Source: Catellicoccus marimammalium M35/04/3 (GTDB taxonomy: Bacteria > Bacillota > Bacilli > Lactobacillales > Catellicoccaceae). Taken from it: DNA of 64,000 bases. The notes under the pieces were generated by a model. The model was not told where the DNA came from. It saw only the letters and a list, made by a program, of their open reading frames with translations, and made no database searches. The position numbers and the translations under genes were made by a program. The stretch is from assembly GCF_000313915.1 (NCBI RefSeq), contig NZ_AMYT01000011.1:141173-205172 (forward strand), given 5' to 3'. Positions 37,003 through 43,893 of the stretch are shown in pieces (the stretch's first letter is position 1; each line of letters begins with the position of its first letter).

Positions 37003-38313
37003 ATGACAAAACCAACGATTGCCATTGTCGGTCGTCCAAATGTTGGAAAATCAACTTTATTTAATCGTATCGCTGGAGATCGTATTTCTATTGTAGAAGA
37101 CGAACCTGGTGTAACACGTGACCGTATCTATGCGACTGGAGAATGGCTAGGACATGAATTTAGTATTATTGATACTGGGGGGATTGATCTTGGTGATGAA
37201 CCATTCATGTCACAAATTAAAGAACAAGCACAAATCGCGATGGATGAAGCAGATGTCATTTTGTTTGTAACAAGTGGTCGTGAACATGTTACAGACGCAG
37301 ACGAAGCTGTCGCTCATATGCTTTACCGTTCAAATAAACCAGTAATTTTAGTCGTAAACAAAGTAGATAACCCAGAAATGAGAAACGATATCTATGATTT
37401 CTATGCACTAGGATTGGGAGATCCATATCCAGTTTCTGGTGCTCATGGTGTCGGAATGGGGGATGTTTTAGATAAAGCGATTCAATACTTCCCAGAAGAA
37501 AAAGAAGAGGAAGAAGAAGGCGTAATTAAATTTAGTTTAATTGGTCGCCCAAATGTTGGGAAATCATCCTTAATCAACGCCATTTTAGGAGAAGATCGTG
37601 TAATTGTCTCTAATATTGCAGGAACAACTCGTGATGCGATTGATACTTCTTTTGTAGATGAAGAAGGACAAAAATTTGTCATGATTGATACTGCTGGAAT
37701 GCGTAAACGTGGGAAAGTATATGAAAATACAGAAAAATATAGCGTAATGCGTTCGATGAAAGCCATTGACCGTAGTGATGTTGTCCTAATGGTTTTAAAT
37801 GCAGAAGAAGGAATTCGTGAATATGACAAACGAATTGCTGGATTTGCACATGAAGCAGGGAAAGGCATGATTATTGTTGTCAATAAATGGGATGCCATTG
37901 AGAAAGATAATCATACAATGAAAGAATTTGAGGAAGATATTCGTAAAGAATTCCAATACTTAAGCTATGCGCCTATCATTTTTGTTTCTGCTAAAACGAA
38001 ACAGCGTTTAAATCAATTACCAGCATTAATTGAAAAAGTAAGTATGAATCAAAATCTTCGCGTTCCATCTGCCTTATTAAATGATGTAATTATGGATGCG
38101 ATTGCGATTAATCCAACTCCAACCGATAAAGGACGCCGCTTGAAGATTTTCTATTGCACACAAGTAGCAGTAAAACCACCAACTTTTATTGTCTTTGTAA
38201 ATGATGAAGAGCTAATGCACTTCTCTTATACACGTTTCTTAGAAAATCAAATCCGAGCAGCGTTTGACTTTGAAGGAACACCAATTCGAGTGATTCCACG
38301 TCGTCGCACATAG
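37003..38313 (+). CDS. der: Ribosome assembly GTPase Der (EngA)
   Basis: Essential double GTPase for 50S maturation, 436 aa, equal to the Bacillus protein. First G domain GRPNVGKST (10-18), second GRPNVGKSS near 183-191, and a C-terminal KH-like domain ending IRVIPRRRT. The start at 37003 has AGAGGAG upstream; a frame from 36976 has none. The last 73 coding bases before the stop and the terminator are repeated 4.2 kb downstream, marking the boundary of island 2. Confidence 0.96.
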   Translation: MTKPTIAIVGRPNVGKSTLFNRIAGDRISIVEDEPGVTRDRIYATGEWLGHEFSIIDTGGIDLGDEPFMSQIKEQAQIAMDEADVILFVTSGREHVTDADEAVAHMLYRSNKPVILVVNKVDNPEMRNDIYDFYALGLGDPYPVSGAHGVGMGDVLDKAIQYFPEEKEEEEEGVIKFSLIGRPNVGKSSLINAILGEDRVIVSNIAGTTRDAIDTSFVDEEGQKFVMIDTAGMRKRGKVYENTEKYSVMRSMKAIDRSDVVLMVLNAEEGIREYDKRIAGFAHEAGKGMIIVVNKWDAIEKDNHTMKEFEEDIRKEFQYLSYAPIIFVSAKTKQRLNQLPALIEKVSMNQNLRVPSALLNDVIMDAIAINPTPTDKGRRLKIFYCTQVAVKPPTFIVFVNDEELMHFSYTRFLENQIRAAFDFEGTPIRVIPRRRT

Positions 38314-38360
38314 AACTAAACAAAAAAAGACACTACTTTTCAGTGAAGTAGTGTCTTTTT
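38238..38360 (+). repeat. Left copy of a 123-bp direct repeat: 3' end of der plus terminator
   Basis: Matches 42429-42551 at 121 of 123 positions. It spans the last codons of der, the stop and the complete terminator (stem AAAAGACACTACTT/AAGTAGTGTCTTTT at 38323-38360). Flanks differ outside. It is the kind of repeat left when an element integrates into the 3' end of a gene and restores the gene end. Confidence 0.95.
38323..38360 (+). terminator. Terminator of der
   Basis: Long perfect stem GACACTACTT/AAGTAGTGTC with A-run and T-run. Confidence 0.92.
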
Positions 38361-38367
38361 ATTTCCT

Positions 38368-38460
38368 TCATTCATTTTTACGTTGTTTAAACAAATACTC
38401 GAATTCTTCTACATCTTCAATAGTAGCATATTTGACAATAAAACTTTGCGAATTGATACT
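38368..38460 (-). pseudogene. C-terminal fragment of an unknown gene next to the left repeat
   Basis: About 30 codons ending EYLFKQRKNE and a stop, cut at the other end by an in-frame stop. It starts 8 bases from the repeat, where an integrase gene would be expected, but nothing in it identifies an integrase. Confidence 0.35.
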
Positions 38461-38642
38461 AAATTAATTGAATTAATAGAAAGGCCATCAATATCAAAAT
38501 AAAGATTCCGATCCAATTAATATAAAGTTTCATTTCATACTTTTGGGTTTTCTTTTTTTATTTTCATTCTCTATAATGGATAATAGGAGGTAGGGGAGAA
38601 GTCTCCCCGTACTCTCAATATTTTAGTTTGAACTCAAAGATT

Positions 38643-38699
38643 TTAATTCCAAACAGTACCAGTAAAATGTGGAATTCTTTGGGTTCTTTTATTATCCAT
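38643..38699 (-). other. Very short frame with a strong ribosome binding site
   Basis: 18 codons, MDNKRTQRIPHFTGTVWN then TAA, preceded by AAGGAGGTAAAA and ATG. It may be a peptide, a leader, or the surviving start of a decayed gene. A GC-rich hairpin (GGGGAGA/TCTCCCC, about 38594-38609) lies downstream on the same strand. 38461-38642 otherwise shows only a 24-codon hydrophobic frame without ribosome binding site. Confidence 0.25.
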
Positions 38700-38721
38700 T
38701 TTTACCTCCTTATGTTTATAT

Positions 38722-38745
38722 ATTACACATGCTTTTATGTGTATA
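38722..38745. promoter_or_regulatory. Dyad at the promoter of the short frame
   Basis: TTACACAT and ATGTGTAT arms (ACACAT 38725-38730; ATGTGT 38737-38742) lie in an AT-rich promoter-like stretch 25-45 bases before the strong ribosome binding site. A possible binding site for the lost phage repressor. Confidence 0.4.
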
Positions 38746-38787
38746 ATAAATTATTTTTATAAAAGTTTTTCTCTATTTGTGAAATCA

Positions 38788-38838
38788 AAGCGCCAAAAAA
38801 ACTTGGTGCTTATTTTAGTCTTTTCACAAAGATTAAAA
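38788..38838 (+). repeat. Terminator-like hairpin followed by a 33-bp repeat (copy A)
   Basis: AGCGCCAA/TTGGTGCT hairpin, then 38806-38838, which matches 40350-40382 at 29 of 33 positions. Both copies begin in the right arm of a hairpin. The gene that this one would have ended is missing. Confidence 0.55.
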
Positions 38839-38995
38839 TGTTTTTGTTGAGCTTACTGCTTTTCTAACAATATAAATTAAGATGCCTTAAACAAACAACA
38901 AGAGTTTCTAAGCTCAGATTATATCGACATTTGAGGATGAGAAGAGAGGGATAGGAATATGAAAAGAGTAGAAAATAAATCTTGCTCTTTTGTTT

Positions 38996-39115
38996 TTATT
39001 CTTTGATATTAATGATAAATTTAACTTCATAATCAGTATATTCAATATGTTGAATCTCCTTTTTTAAGTTCCCTACATCTAAATTATTTTCGTCAGCTTC
39101 AGAATGTCCTAAATA
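38996..39115 (-). pseudogene. C-terminal fragment of an unknown gene
   Basis: 39 codons (start LGHSEADENN, end KFIINIKE) with no start codon in frame and an in-frame stop just upstream. 38839-38995 shows nothing beyond a 15-codon frame. Confidence 0.4.
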
Positions 39116-39181
39116 CTATGATGAAAAATATTTACCTCATTATTAATAATCTTAAGGTTAAGAAATATATAATATTTATCT

Positions 39182-39498
39182 TTAATTTTCGTACTTAGCA
39201 CTTAAATATTTAATATCTTCATCTTTTAAATTCATTCCATCATATTGCACTGTTTGATCACGATTAAATAGTTTTTCTTGATCTTTGCTATCACTAGATT
39301 TTGAAGCTTGTTCAGCACTACTTTCATTTTTAGCGGTTGTTTTTTTTCGCTTTCAACTATAACAATTCCAATGATAATAATAATAACAATTAAGACCTAA
39401 AATCATACTTTCTTAAAAAGTTTCTTTTGAACGTAAGTATCTCTGTTTTCATCTGTAATTTTTTTACTTGTAATTCTTTTTAAAAAATATATTATCAT
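39182..39498 (-). pseudogene. Broken gene for a membrane-anchored extracellular protein
   Basis: An N-terminal cytoplasmic segment, a KKLFKKV(x)F(x)VLIVII anchor, a Ser/Lys-rich linker and a tail ending DIKYLSAKYEN. Both x positions are stop codons (TGA and TAG) that are one change from Trp, and a run of eight A at about 39339-39347 is one base short of the frame. Three lesions make it a clear pseudogene. Proteins of this shape (KKVWFW anchor) are common in phages and their hosts. Confidence 0.65.
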
Positions 39499-39568
39499 GA
39501 TTTTAAAATAATTTTAATGTTTACATTGAGACTTTTTTTTGTTATTTTTTATCTAGGAGGATCAAAGA

Positions 39569-40117
39569 ATGAACAAAAAGATAGTTTTAGGATTAGGTAT
39601 ATTATTAAGTTTAGGTTTTTTGACAGGATGTGGAGAAAAATCTGAGCAAGAAAATAAGATTGCTGACCTAGAAAATGAGTTAAACACTAAAAATTCAGAA
39701 ATTGTAAAGATGAGTGATGAAAATAAGAAATTGTCTGCAGAAAATAGGAATTTAAAAAATGTTGCGGAAGAATTAAAACAGGAAGAAAAAAGGGTACAAG
39801 AATTAGAAAATCGTTTGGAGCAAGCCCAAAAAGAAAATAAAGAATTACAATCAGAAAATAAGAAACAAAATTATATTCAAAACGATACAGCATCAACAAC
39901 ACCGGCTACGAAAAGTAGTGTTAGCAATCAGAATGCTAAAGTTGAAACAAAGACTATTCAATCTAATTCTAATAAAGTTTACGCTAACTCAAAATCTAAA
40001 ATATATCACGTTAAAGGCGGTCAGTTTTATAATGAAATGAGCGATTCAGAAAATTTAGTTGTCTTCAATAGTCCACAAGAGGCAGAAGCTGCAGGATATA
40101 GAATATCTAAGAAATAG
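39569..40117 (+). CDS. Lipoprotein with coiled coil and a C-terminal Ada/'sunset'-like domain
   Basis: 182 aa. Signal peptide with lipobox LTGC (Cys21), a coiled coil of heptads over about 28-100, a Ser/Thr/Asn-rich linker, and a C-terminal 45-residue domain (VYANSKSKIYHVKGGQFYNEM, later EAEAAGYRISKK). That tail matches small Ada-type modules found on extracellular Gram-positive proteins. AGGAGG lies upstream of the ATG. It would sit on the outer face of the membrane; its role is unknown. Confidence 0.82.
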   Translation: MNKKIVLGLGILLSLGFLTGCGEKSEQENKIADLENELNTKNSEIVKMSDENKKLSAENRNLKNVAEELKQEEKRVQELENRLEQAQKENKELQSENKKQNYIQNDTASTTPATKSSVSNQNAKVETKTIQSNSNKVYANSKSKIYHVKGGQFYNEMSDSENLVVFNSPQEAEAAGYRISKK

Positions 40118-40127
40118 AGGGATTTAT

Positions 40128-40325
40128 ATGAAATTTGGAATGCGTAAACCTACTTATCGTTCTCCAATTAGTAGAGCGAAAAGCAATGCAAAGAGAAAAA
40201 TGAAAAAAGCTGTTATTCCTGGATATGGTAAAAAAGGAACAGGAATGCTTAAAGATCCAAAGAAAGCTATGTATAATAAAGTGTATAATAAAACTACTTT
40301 CTCTTGGAAAGATTTCTTCAAATAA
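40128..40325 (+). CDS. Small basic phage-associated protein
   Basis: 65 aa, about a third Lys/Arg, with KKAVIPGYGKKGTGMLKDP and YNKVYNKTTF. Proteins of this pattern recur in streptococcal and enterococcal prophages; their function is unknown. GAGGGA lies before the ATG at 40128; longer upstream frames overlap the lipoprotein. It follows the lipoprotein by 10 bases, so the two may be one operon. Confidence 0.7.
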   Translation: MKFGMRKPTYRSPISRAKSNAKRKMKKAVIPGYGKKGTGMLKDPKKAMYNKVYNKTTFSWKDFFK

Positions 40326-40329
40326 AAAC

Positions 40330-40360
40330 AAAAGCACTAGGGCTTCCTAGTGCTTATTTT
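40330..40360 (+). terminator. Terminator of the lipoprotein/basic protein pair
   Basis: Stem AAGCACTAGG/CCTAGTGCTT, loop GCTT, followed by a broken T-run. Confidence 0.8.
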
Positions 40361-40382
40361 AGTTCTTGCGCAAAGATTAAAA
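40350..40382 (+). repeat. 33-bp repeat (copy B)
   Basis: Matches 38806-38838 at 29 of 33 positions, starting in the terminator arm. Confidence 0.55.
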
Positions 40383-40393
40383 ATTATAAACTA

Positions 40394-40678
40394 TTAAAAT
40401 AGAATGCAGTCATAAGAATGATTATCAGGAATTAACATAATTTGTTCTCCTGATTGTTTAAATCTTTTAAGCGTAATCTCTCCATCGATGCAGACCTCAA
40501 CAATATCTCCATTTTCTACTACAGGTTGACGGCGAATTAGTACTTCACTTCCATGTTTGATAGTAGCATGCATGCTATCTTCTTTAGCTATTAATGCGAA
40601 ATATTCGCCATCTTTAACACCATTAGAAACAACTTGTAAATATCTTACTATATTTTGCTCAGGAGAAATCAGAGCGAC
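40394..40678 (-). pseudogene. C-terminal S24 domain of a phage CI-type repressor
   Basis: About 94 codons of the auto-cleaving LexA/CI peptidase domain: YFALIAKEDSMHATI with the catalytic Ser, LIRRQPVVENGDIVEV, and TLKRF with the catalytic Lys, ending LIPDNHSYDCILF. The N-terminal HTH domain is absent and a stop lies in frame two codons upstream, so it is a truncated remnant. It is the clearest sign of prophage origin for island 2. Confidence 0.8.
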
Positions 40679-40680
40679 AT

Positions 40681-40847
40681 ATTAGAGTCAATGATTAAAA
40701 TTAGAAGAATTGTTGAATACTTATAGTCCATTATTTAGATTTTTAGAAGAAAATTCATGGTTTTTTGGAATTGAAAAGGATGAACTCACAGCAGTTTTGC
40801 TTGTAATAGAGTAGATGATACCTAAACTTTAAAAAATTGAAGATGAA
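40681..40847 (+). other. Degenerate stretch
   Basis: Short plus-strand frames broken by stops, one reading PLFRFLEENSWFFGIEKDEL, look like leftover coding sequence. No gene is supported. Confidence 0.3.
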
Positions 40848-40876
40848 ATAAGACGGAACGTAGGGCACCGTCTTAA
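40848..40876 (-). terminator. Possible terminator of the gene at 40884
   Basis: AAGACGG (40850-40856)/CCGTCTT (40868-40874) hairpin with an 11-base loop and only a weak T-tract. Confidence 0.4.
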
Positions 40877-40883
40877 TGAATGA

Positions 40884-41252
40884 TTATTTTATAAATAAAG
40901 ATAATCCTTTTGATAGCCATTCTTTTATTTGGCGACCCACTGCTTTATCGTAATAGGCAATAGCTTTGGATGTCAGATTAATCATTAGTAAAGTATTGGA
41001 AGCTTTAACATAGGTTACTAATTCATGAGACTTTAATTCAGACATAGCTTGAAACGCTTGTTCATGACAAAAATTTAAGTGCTCAGCTATCGAAGATAAC
41101 TTATCGATTAAGTATCTATGTTCGTATAAAGTACCATCAGATTTTTTCATTGAATGTATTTTATACAATTCGATTAACATTTCATCGGCATCAACGGTTA
41201 AAATATTCTTACCTTGTTCTTTGTATTCTGGATACTTGATTGGATTATTCAA
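40884..41252 (-). CDS. Protein of unknown function, possible winged-helix
   Basis: 122 aa. The middle (YEHRYLIDKLSSIAEHLNFC, then AFQAMSELKSHELVTYVK) has the helix-helix-strand rhythm of winged-helix DNA-binding proteins, but no family is recognised. A GTG at 41264 overlaps AAAGGAGG; the TTG at 41252 is 10 bases after it and is preferred. It lies in the decayed island on the minus strand. Confidence 0.6.
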   Translation of the reverse strand: MNNPIKYPEYKEQGKNILTVDADEMLIELYKIHSMKKSDGTLYEHRYLIDKLSSIAEHLNFCHEQAFQAMSELKSHELVTYVKASNTLLMINLTSKAIAYYDKAVGRQIKEWLSKGLSLFIK

Positions 41253-41305
41253 AAGGAAATTCACCTCCTTTCATTAGGAGATAAACAAATTATATCAAAA
41301 AAGAG

Positions 41306-41467
41306 ATGAGAAGAATGACAACTATCTTTTTTATTTCTGTTTTTATAGCTTTTCTTTTTTGGATTGTAAGTTTAGTTACAAATAACAAGAAAATGTTTCA
41401 AATTGTAGATAGTATCTTAACAATAATTATCTTCATAGAAGTTATATTGCTGTTATTAAGAAAATAA
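41306..41467 (+). CDS. Small two-helix membrane protein
   Basis: 53 aa with two hydrophobic segments separated by TNNKKMFQIVD. The ribosome binding site is poor (AAAAAAGAG). Its end overlaps the minus-strand gene at 41442 by 26 bases. It may not be real. Confidence 0.35.
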   Translation: MRRMTTIFFISVFIAFLFWIVSLVTNNKKMFQIVDSILTIIIFIEVILLLLRK

Positions 41468-42029
41468 TTATAAATTTAAACGCCGATTTTATGATATTCC
41501 AAATAGATTTTGGTGTAATTATGGAAAAAGCTTGTTTGATTCCATATACATAATCTTCCTTGAAATTGGAGTATTTTCGATTAATTTTGATTCTTCCATA
41601 ATCTCTATCAATTTCATCTCTAATTTTGTTAACAATCTCTAGTTTAGAGACTAGATCCAGTTTTTGAATTTCTGAAGAATAAGAATATAGAACTAGAAAA
41701 TCTGAATTATAGTAATCCATTTCATGGCATAGCTGTTTAATTAATTTAATTAACATATCTGTATTGTATTCATGAATTAGATGTTTTATTCTTTGTTCTT
41801 TATTAGAATAACGGACATTTGGAAGAAAGTGGGAATTAATATATTCTTCTAATTTTGTTACTTCTTCGCCTATTTCTTTCAAAATATTCTTCATTTCTAA
41901 TATATTTTCTTCATTTTTTTTATCATAATATCTTTTTTTTAGAATGTGCCAAATGGGGTATATAAGAAAAAGAAAAATAGTTAGAAAGATGATACCAATT
42001 TTTATATAATTGGAGAATTGTTTTGACAT
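41442..42029 (-). CDS. Membrane-anchored protein of unknown function
   Basis: 195 aa. N-terminal membrane helix (about 10-30), a charged helical body with probable coiled coil (35-65), and a second hydrophobic segment at the C terminus (about 180-194). Not recognised. GGTAGGTAA precedes the ATG. AT-rich codon use like the rest of island 2. Confidence 0.6.
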   Translation of the reverse strand: MSKQFSNYIKIGIIFLTIFLFLIYPIWHILKKRYYDKKNEENILEMKNILKEIGEEVTKLEEYINSHFLPNVRYSNKEQRIKHLIHEYNTDMLIKLIKQLCHEMDYYNSDFLVLYSYSSEIQKLDLVSKLEIVNKIRDEIDRDYGRIKINRKYSNFKEDYVYGIKQAFSIITPKSIWNIIKSAFKFIIIFLITAI

Positions 42030-42094
42030 TATAAGTTACCTACCATTATTAAAAAATATAATTACATTATATCAAAAAATAAGGAGTGATCAAT

Positions 42095-42322
42095 ATGACT
42101 ACAGAAGTAAAAGAAATAATGGCCAATATCGATTCTTTAGCTTTATATTTAAAACCTTCTTGGAATCAAAAAGGATTGGCTAAAGCATTAGGAATGTCAG
42201 TTACTACGCTAAAAAAACAAGAATGGTATACAGAAATACCCTATATTCCAACAAGGGGTCATAGAATGTGGTTTTCAGAAGATGTTATTAAGACATTGAA
42301 AGAGTATCGAATTTTAGATTAG
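42095..42322 (+). CDS. Small MerR/excisionase-like DNA-binding protein
   Basis: 75 aa. QKGLAKALGMSVTTLKKQEW is a helix-turn-helix, followed by a wing-like PYIPTRGHRMWFSEDVI, as in small phage HTH and Xis-type proteins. AAGGAG lies 8 bases before the ATG at 42095 (the frame opens at 42086). Divergent from the gene at 41442. It could control or excise the element when the latter was intact. Confidence 0.65.
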   Translation: MTTEVKEIMANIDSLALYLKPSWNQKGLAKALGMSVTTLKKQEWYTEIPYIPTRGHRMWFSEDVIKTLKEYRILD

Positions 42323-42411
42323 GAAATATCATCAAGTATTTAGATAGATGTGAATACAAGGAACATAAAGGAGAAAAAAATTACAAAGATTGGATACTGA
42401 AAAGACGATAA
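42322..42411 (+). pseudogene. C-terminal fragment of a DUF3310-like phage protein
   Basis: 29 codons starting GNIIKYLDRCEYK and ending YKDWILKRR. The GN-x-IKYL-x-R pattern is that of the C-terminal part of phage DUF3310 proteins. No start codon; it begins inside the stop of the preceding gene. Confidence 0.5.
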
Positions 42412-42428
42412 GTTTATTCAAAGAAAGA

Positions 42429-42551
42429 CTTAGAAAATCAAATTCGAGCAGCGTTTGACTTTGAAGGAACACCAATTTGAGTGATTCCACGTCGTCGCAC
42501 ATAGAACTAAACAAAAAAAGACACTACTTTTCAGTGAAGTAGTGTCTTTTT
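42429..42551 (+). repeat. Right copy of the 123-bp repeat: displaced 3' end of der
   Basis: Differs from 38238-38360 at two positions; one turns a CGA codon of der into TGA. Includes a full terminator (42514-42551) that now faces the DUF805 gene. Probably the original chromosomal 3' end of der, pushed aside by the insertion. Confidence 0.95.
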
Positions 42552-42561
42552 TATTTAAAAA

Positions 42562-43008
42562 TTAACTGCTTGTTTTTGTACGCATGAAAGGGGCGAAAGG
42601 GCTATTTACTCGTTGAATAGCCAATTCATCTTTTTTCAAAATAGGGAGTAAAACAAAAGCTAAAACTATGATTTGTAAAACAAAAGCAAAGAAAGATGAA
42701 TTTGTTATTAAAAAGATACCTAAACTAGCAAGATAAAGAATAGCTAAAGTAATCAATCCCACATTATTAAATCCTACATCACGTAAACGACGAAATTGTA
42801 AAGTGATTAATGGGAAAATATTCATTAATAACCAAATCACCATTAACCATGGAAAGCGAACGAAACTAGATAAGATTCCAAAAATAATAGTAAGAATATA
42901 AATCGTTCCCATTGCCCACCAATAATTTTCTCTTGTCGCATAACCAGAAAAAATAAAATAATGTGAAAAATAATCTTGTAAAGCGATTCTAATTTTGCGT
43001 TGTATCAT
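42562..43008 (-). CDS. DUF805 membrane protein
   Basis: 148 aa, four membrane helices. Family signature: YATRENYWWA near the N terminus and FRRLRDVGF in the middle. Function unknown. It overlaps the end of the preceding phosphatase-family gene by 4 bases, so the two are coupled. Confidence 0.88.
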   Translation of the reverse strand: MIQRKIRIALQDYFSHYFIFSGYATRENYWWAMGTIYILTIIFGILSSFVRFPWLMVIWLLMNIFPLITLQFRRLRDVGFNNVGLITLAILYLASLGIFLITNSSFFAFVLQIIVLAFVLLPILKKDELAIQRVNSPFAPFMRTKTSS

Positions 43009-43868
43009 AATTTAGCATCCTTTCTTTTGTCCATATTTGTTAACAATAAATCTACACCATAGCCAAAGTGATCTGATACAATTTTTCCATTTTTCCCATC
43101 AAAATAAACTTTTGCTAGAGAAATAGGGAACTTTTGACTCATCATAATGAAGTCAATACGTAGTCCTCCTTGATTATCATCCCAACCAGCAATATTATTC
43201 ATTACTGTATATTTGCCACAAGTTTCCTTAGCTAAAGAATAACTATCCCACCAATCTTTTTGTAAAGCAGAATATCCTTCACCTTGGATATGAGAAGGGT
43301 TGTTAAAATCGCCCATTAAGAATACAGGATGAGAACTATTTTGTTGGACTTCCTTTAGTTTTTCTACTTCATAAGGGAAGCAAGAGAAACCTTCGGGAGA
43401 TACCCACCAAGAGGCGTGTAAACTATAAAAATCAAAAATCTGATTTTGAATTTTAATTTCTGCACCAACAAGAACACGAGTATGATAGTCATTTGGATCT
43501 GTGATTTTTGATAATGGATAAACCATCACATTTTGGAAAGGAGTTTTAGATAGTAAGACAACTCCTTCTTCATAGCGATCATAAGCAATATGATTATAAG
43601 CATACGTCCAATAATAGGTACAATGATAATCGGACTCTAATTTTTGAACTAATTGTAATGCAAAATTATCTTGTCGAATTGGATGACCTTGAGAATTAGG
43701 AGAAAAATGAAAAGGTGAATGCACAATCGGTGCATTCACGCTTTGATTCACTTCTTGCAATGCAATCACATCAAAAGATTGACTAGCAATCATTTGAGCG
43801 ATTTCATCCATTTTTTCTAAGGCATCCGCTTCTAACCAGCTATGTGTATTTAATGTTAAAAGCTTCAT
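43005..43868 (-). CDS. Endonuclease/exonuclease/phosphatase-family protein
   Basis: 287 aa, DNase I-like fold. LTLNTHSW at the start, metal ligand Glu in ALQEVN, MGDFNNPS and the final SDHFGYGV carry the catalytic residues. The substrate may be a nucleic acid or a phosphate ester. The GTG at 43877 lies in AAAGGTG, so the ATG at 43868 is the start. It follows malT by 25 bases in the same direction, so it may be co-induced with sugar uptake. Confidence 0.88.
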   Translation of the reverse strand: MKLLTLNTHSWLEADALEKMDEIAQMIASQSFDVIALQEVNQSVNAPIVHSPFHFSPNSQGHPIRQDNFALQLVQKLESDYHCTYYWTYAYNHIAYDRYEEGVVLLSKTPFQNVMVYPLSKITDPNDYHTRVLVGAEIKIQNQIFDFYSLHASWWVSPEGFSCFPYEVEKLKEVQQNSSHPVFLMGDFNNPSHIQGEGYSALQKDWWDSYSLAKETCGKYTVMNNIAGWDDNQGGLRIDFIMMSQKFPISLAKVYFDGKNGKIVSDHFGYGVDLLLTNMDKRKDAKL

Positions 43869-43893
43869 TTTATTCACCTTTCATGATTTAAAA

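Larger units (their letters stand above)
38361..42428. mobile_element. Accessory island 2: decayed prophage-like element in the 3' end of der
   Basis: 4.1 kb between two copies of the der 3' end. It holds remains of a phage CI-type repressor, a DUF3310-like fragment, a broken membrane-anchored protein, a small HTH protein, a phage-type basic protein and several unknown genes. There are no structural phage genes and no recognisable integrase, so it is probably immobile. The displaced der end carries a nonsense change, a sign of age. The element class (prophage, satellite or other) cannot be told. Confidence 0.7.

Noticed and set aside
37482..37898. 138-codon open frame antisense to der
   Set aside because: Lies wholly within an essential conserved gene, Ser/Ile-rich composition expected from the opposite strand, no supporting start signal.
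38459..38533. 24-codon hydrophobic frame as a type I toxin
   Set aside because: It has no ribosome binding site and no clear antisense promoter, so it is mentioned only as a possibility.
38594..38609. GC-rich hairpin GGGGAGA/TCTCCCC as a terminator
   Set aside because: No T-run follows on either strand.
38361..42428. Integrase or excisionase gene for island 2
   Set aside because: No tyrosine or serine recombinase motif is visible; the fragment at 38368-38460 is too short to identify and the HTH protein at 42095 is not demonstrably Xis.
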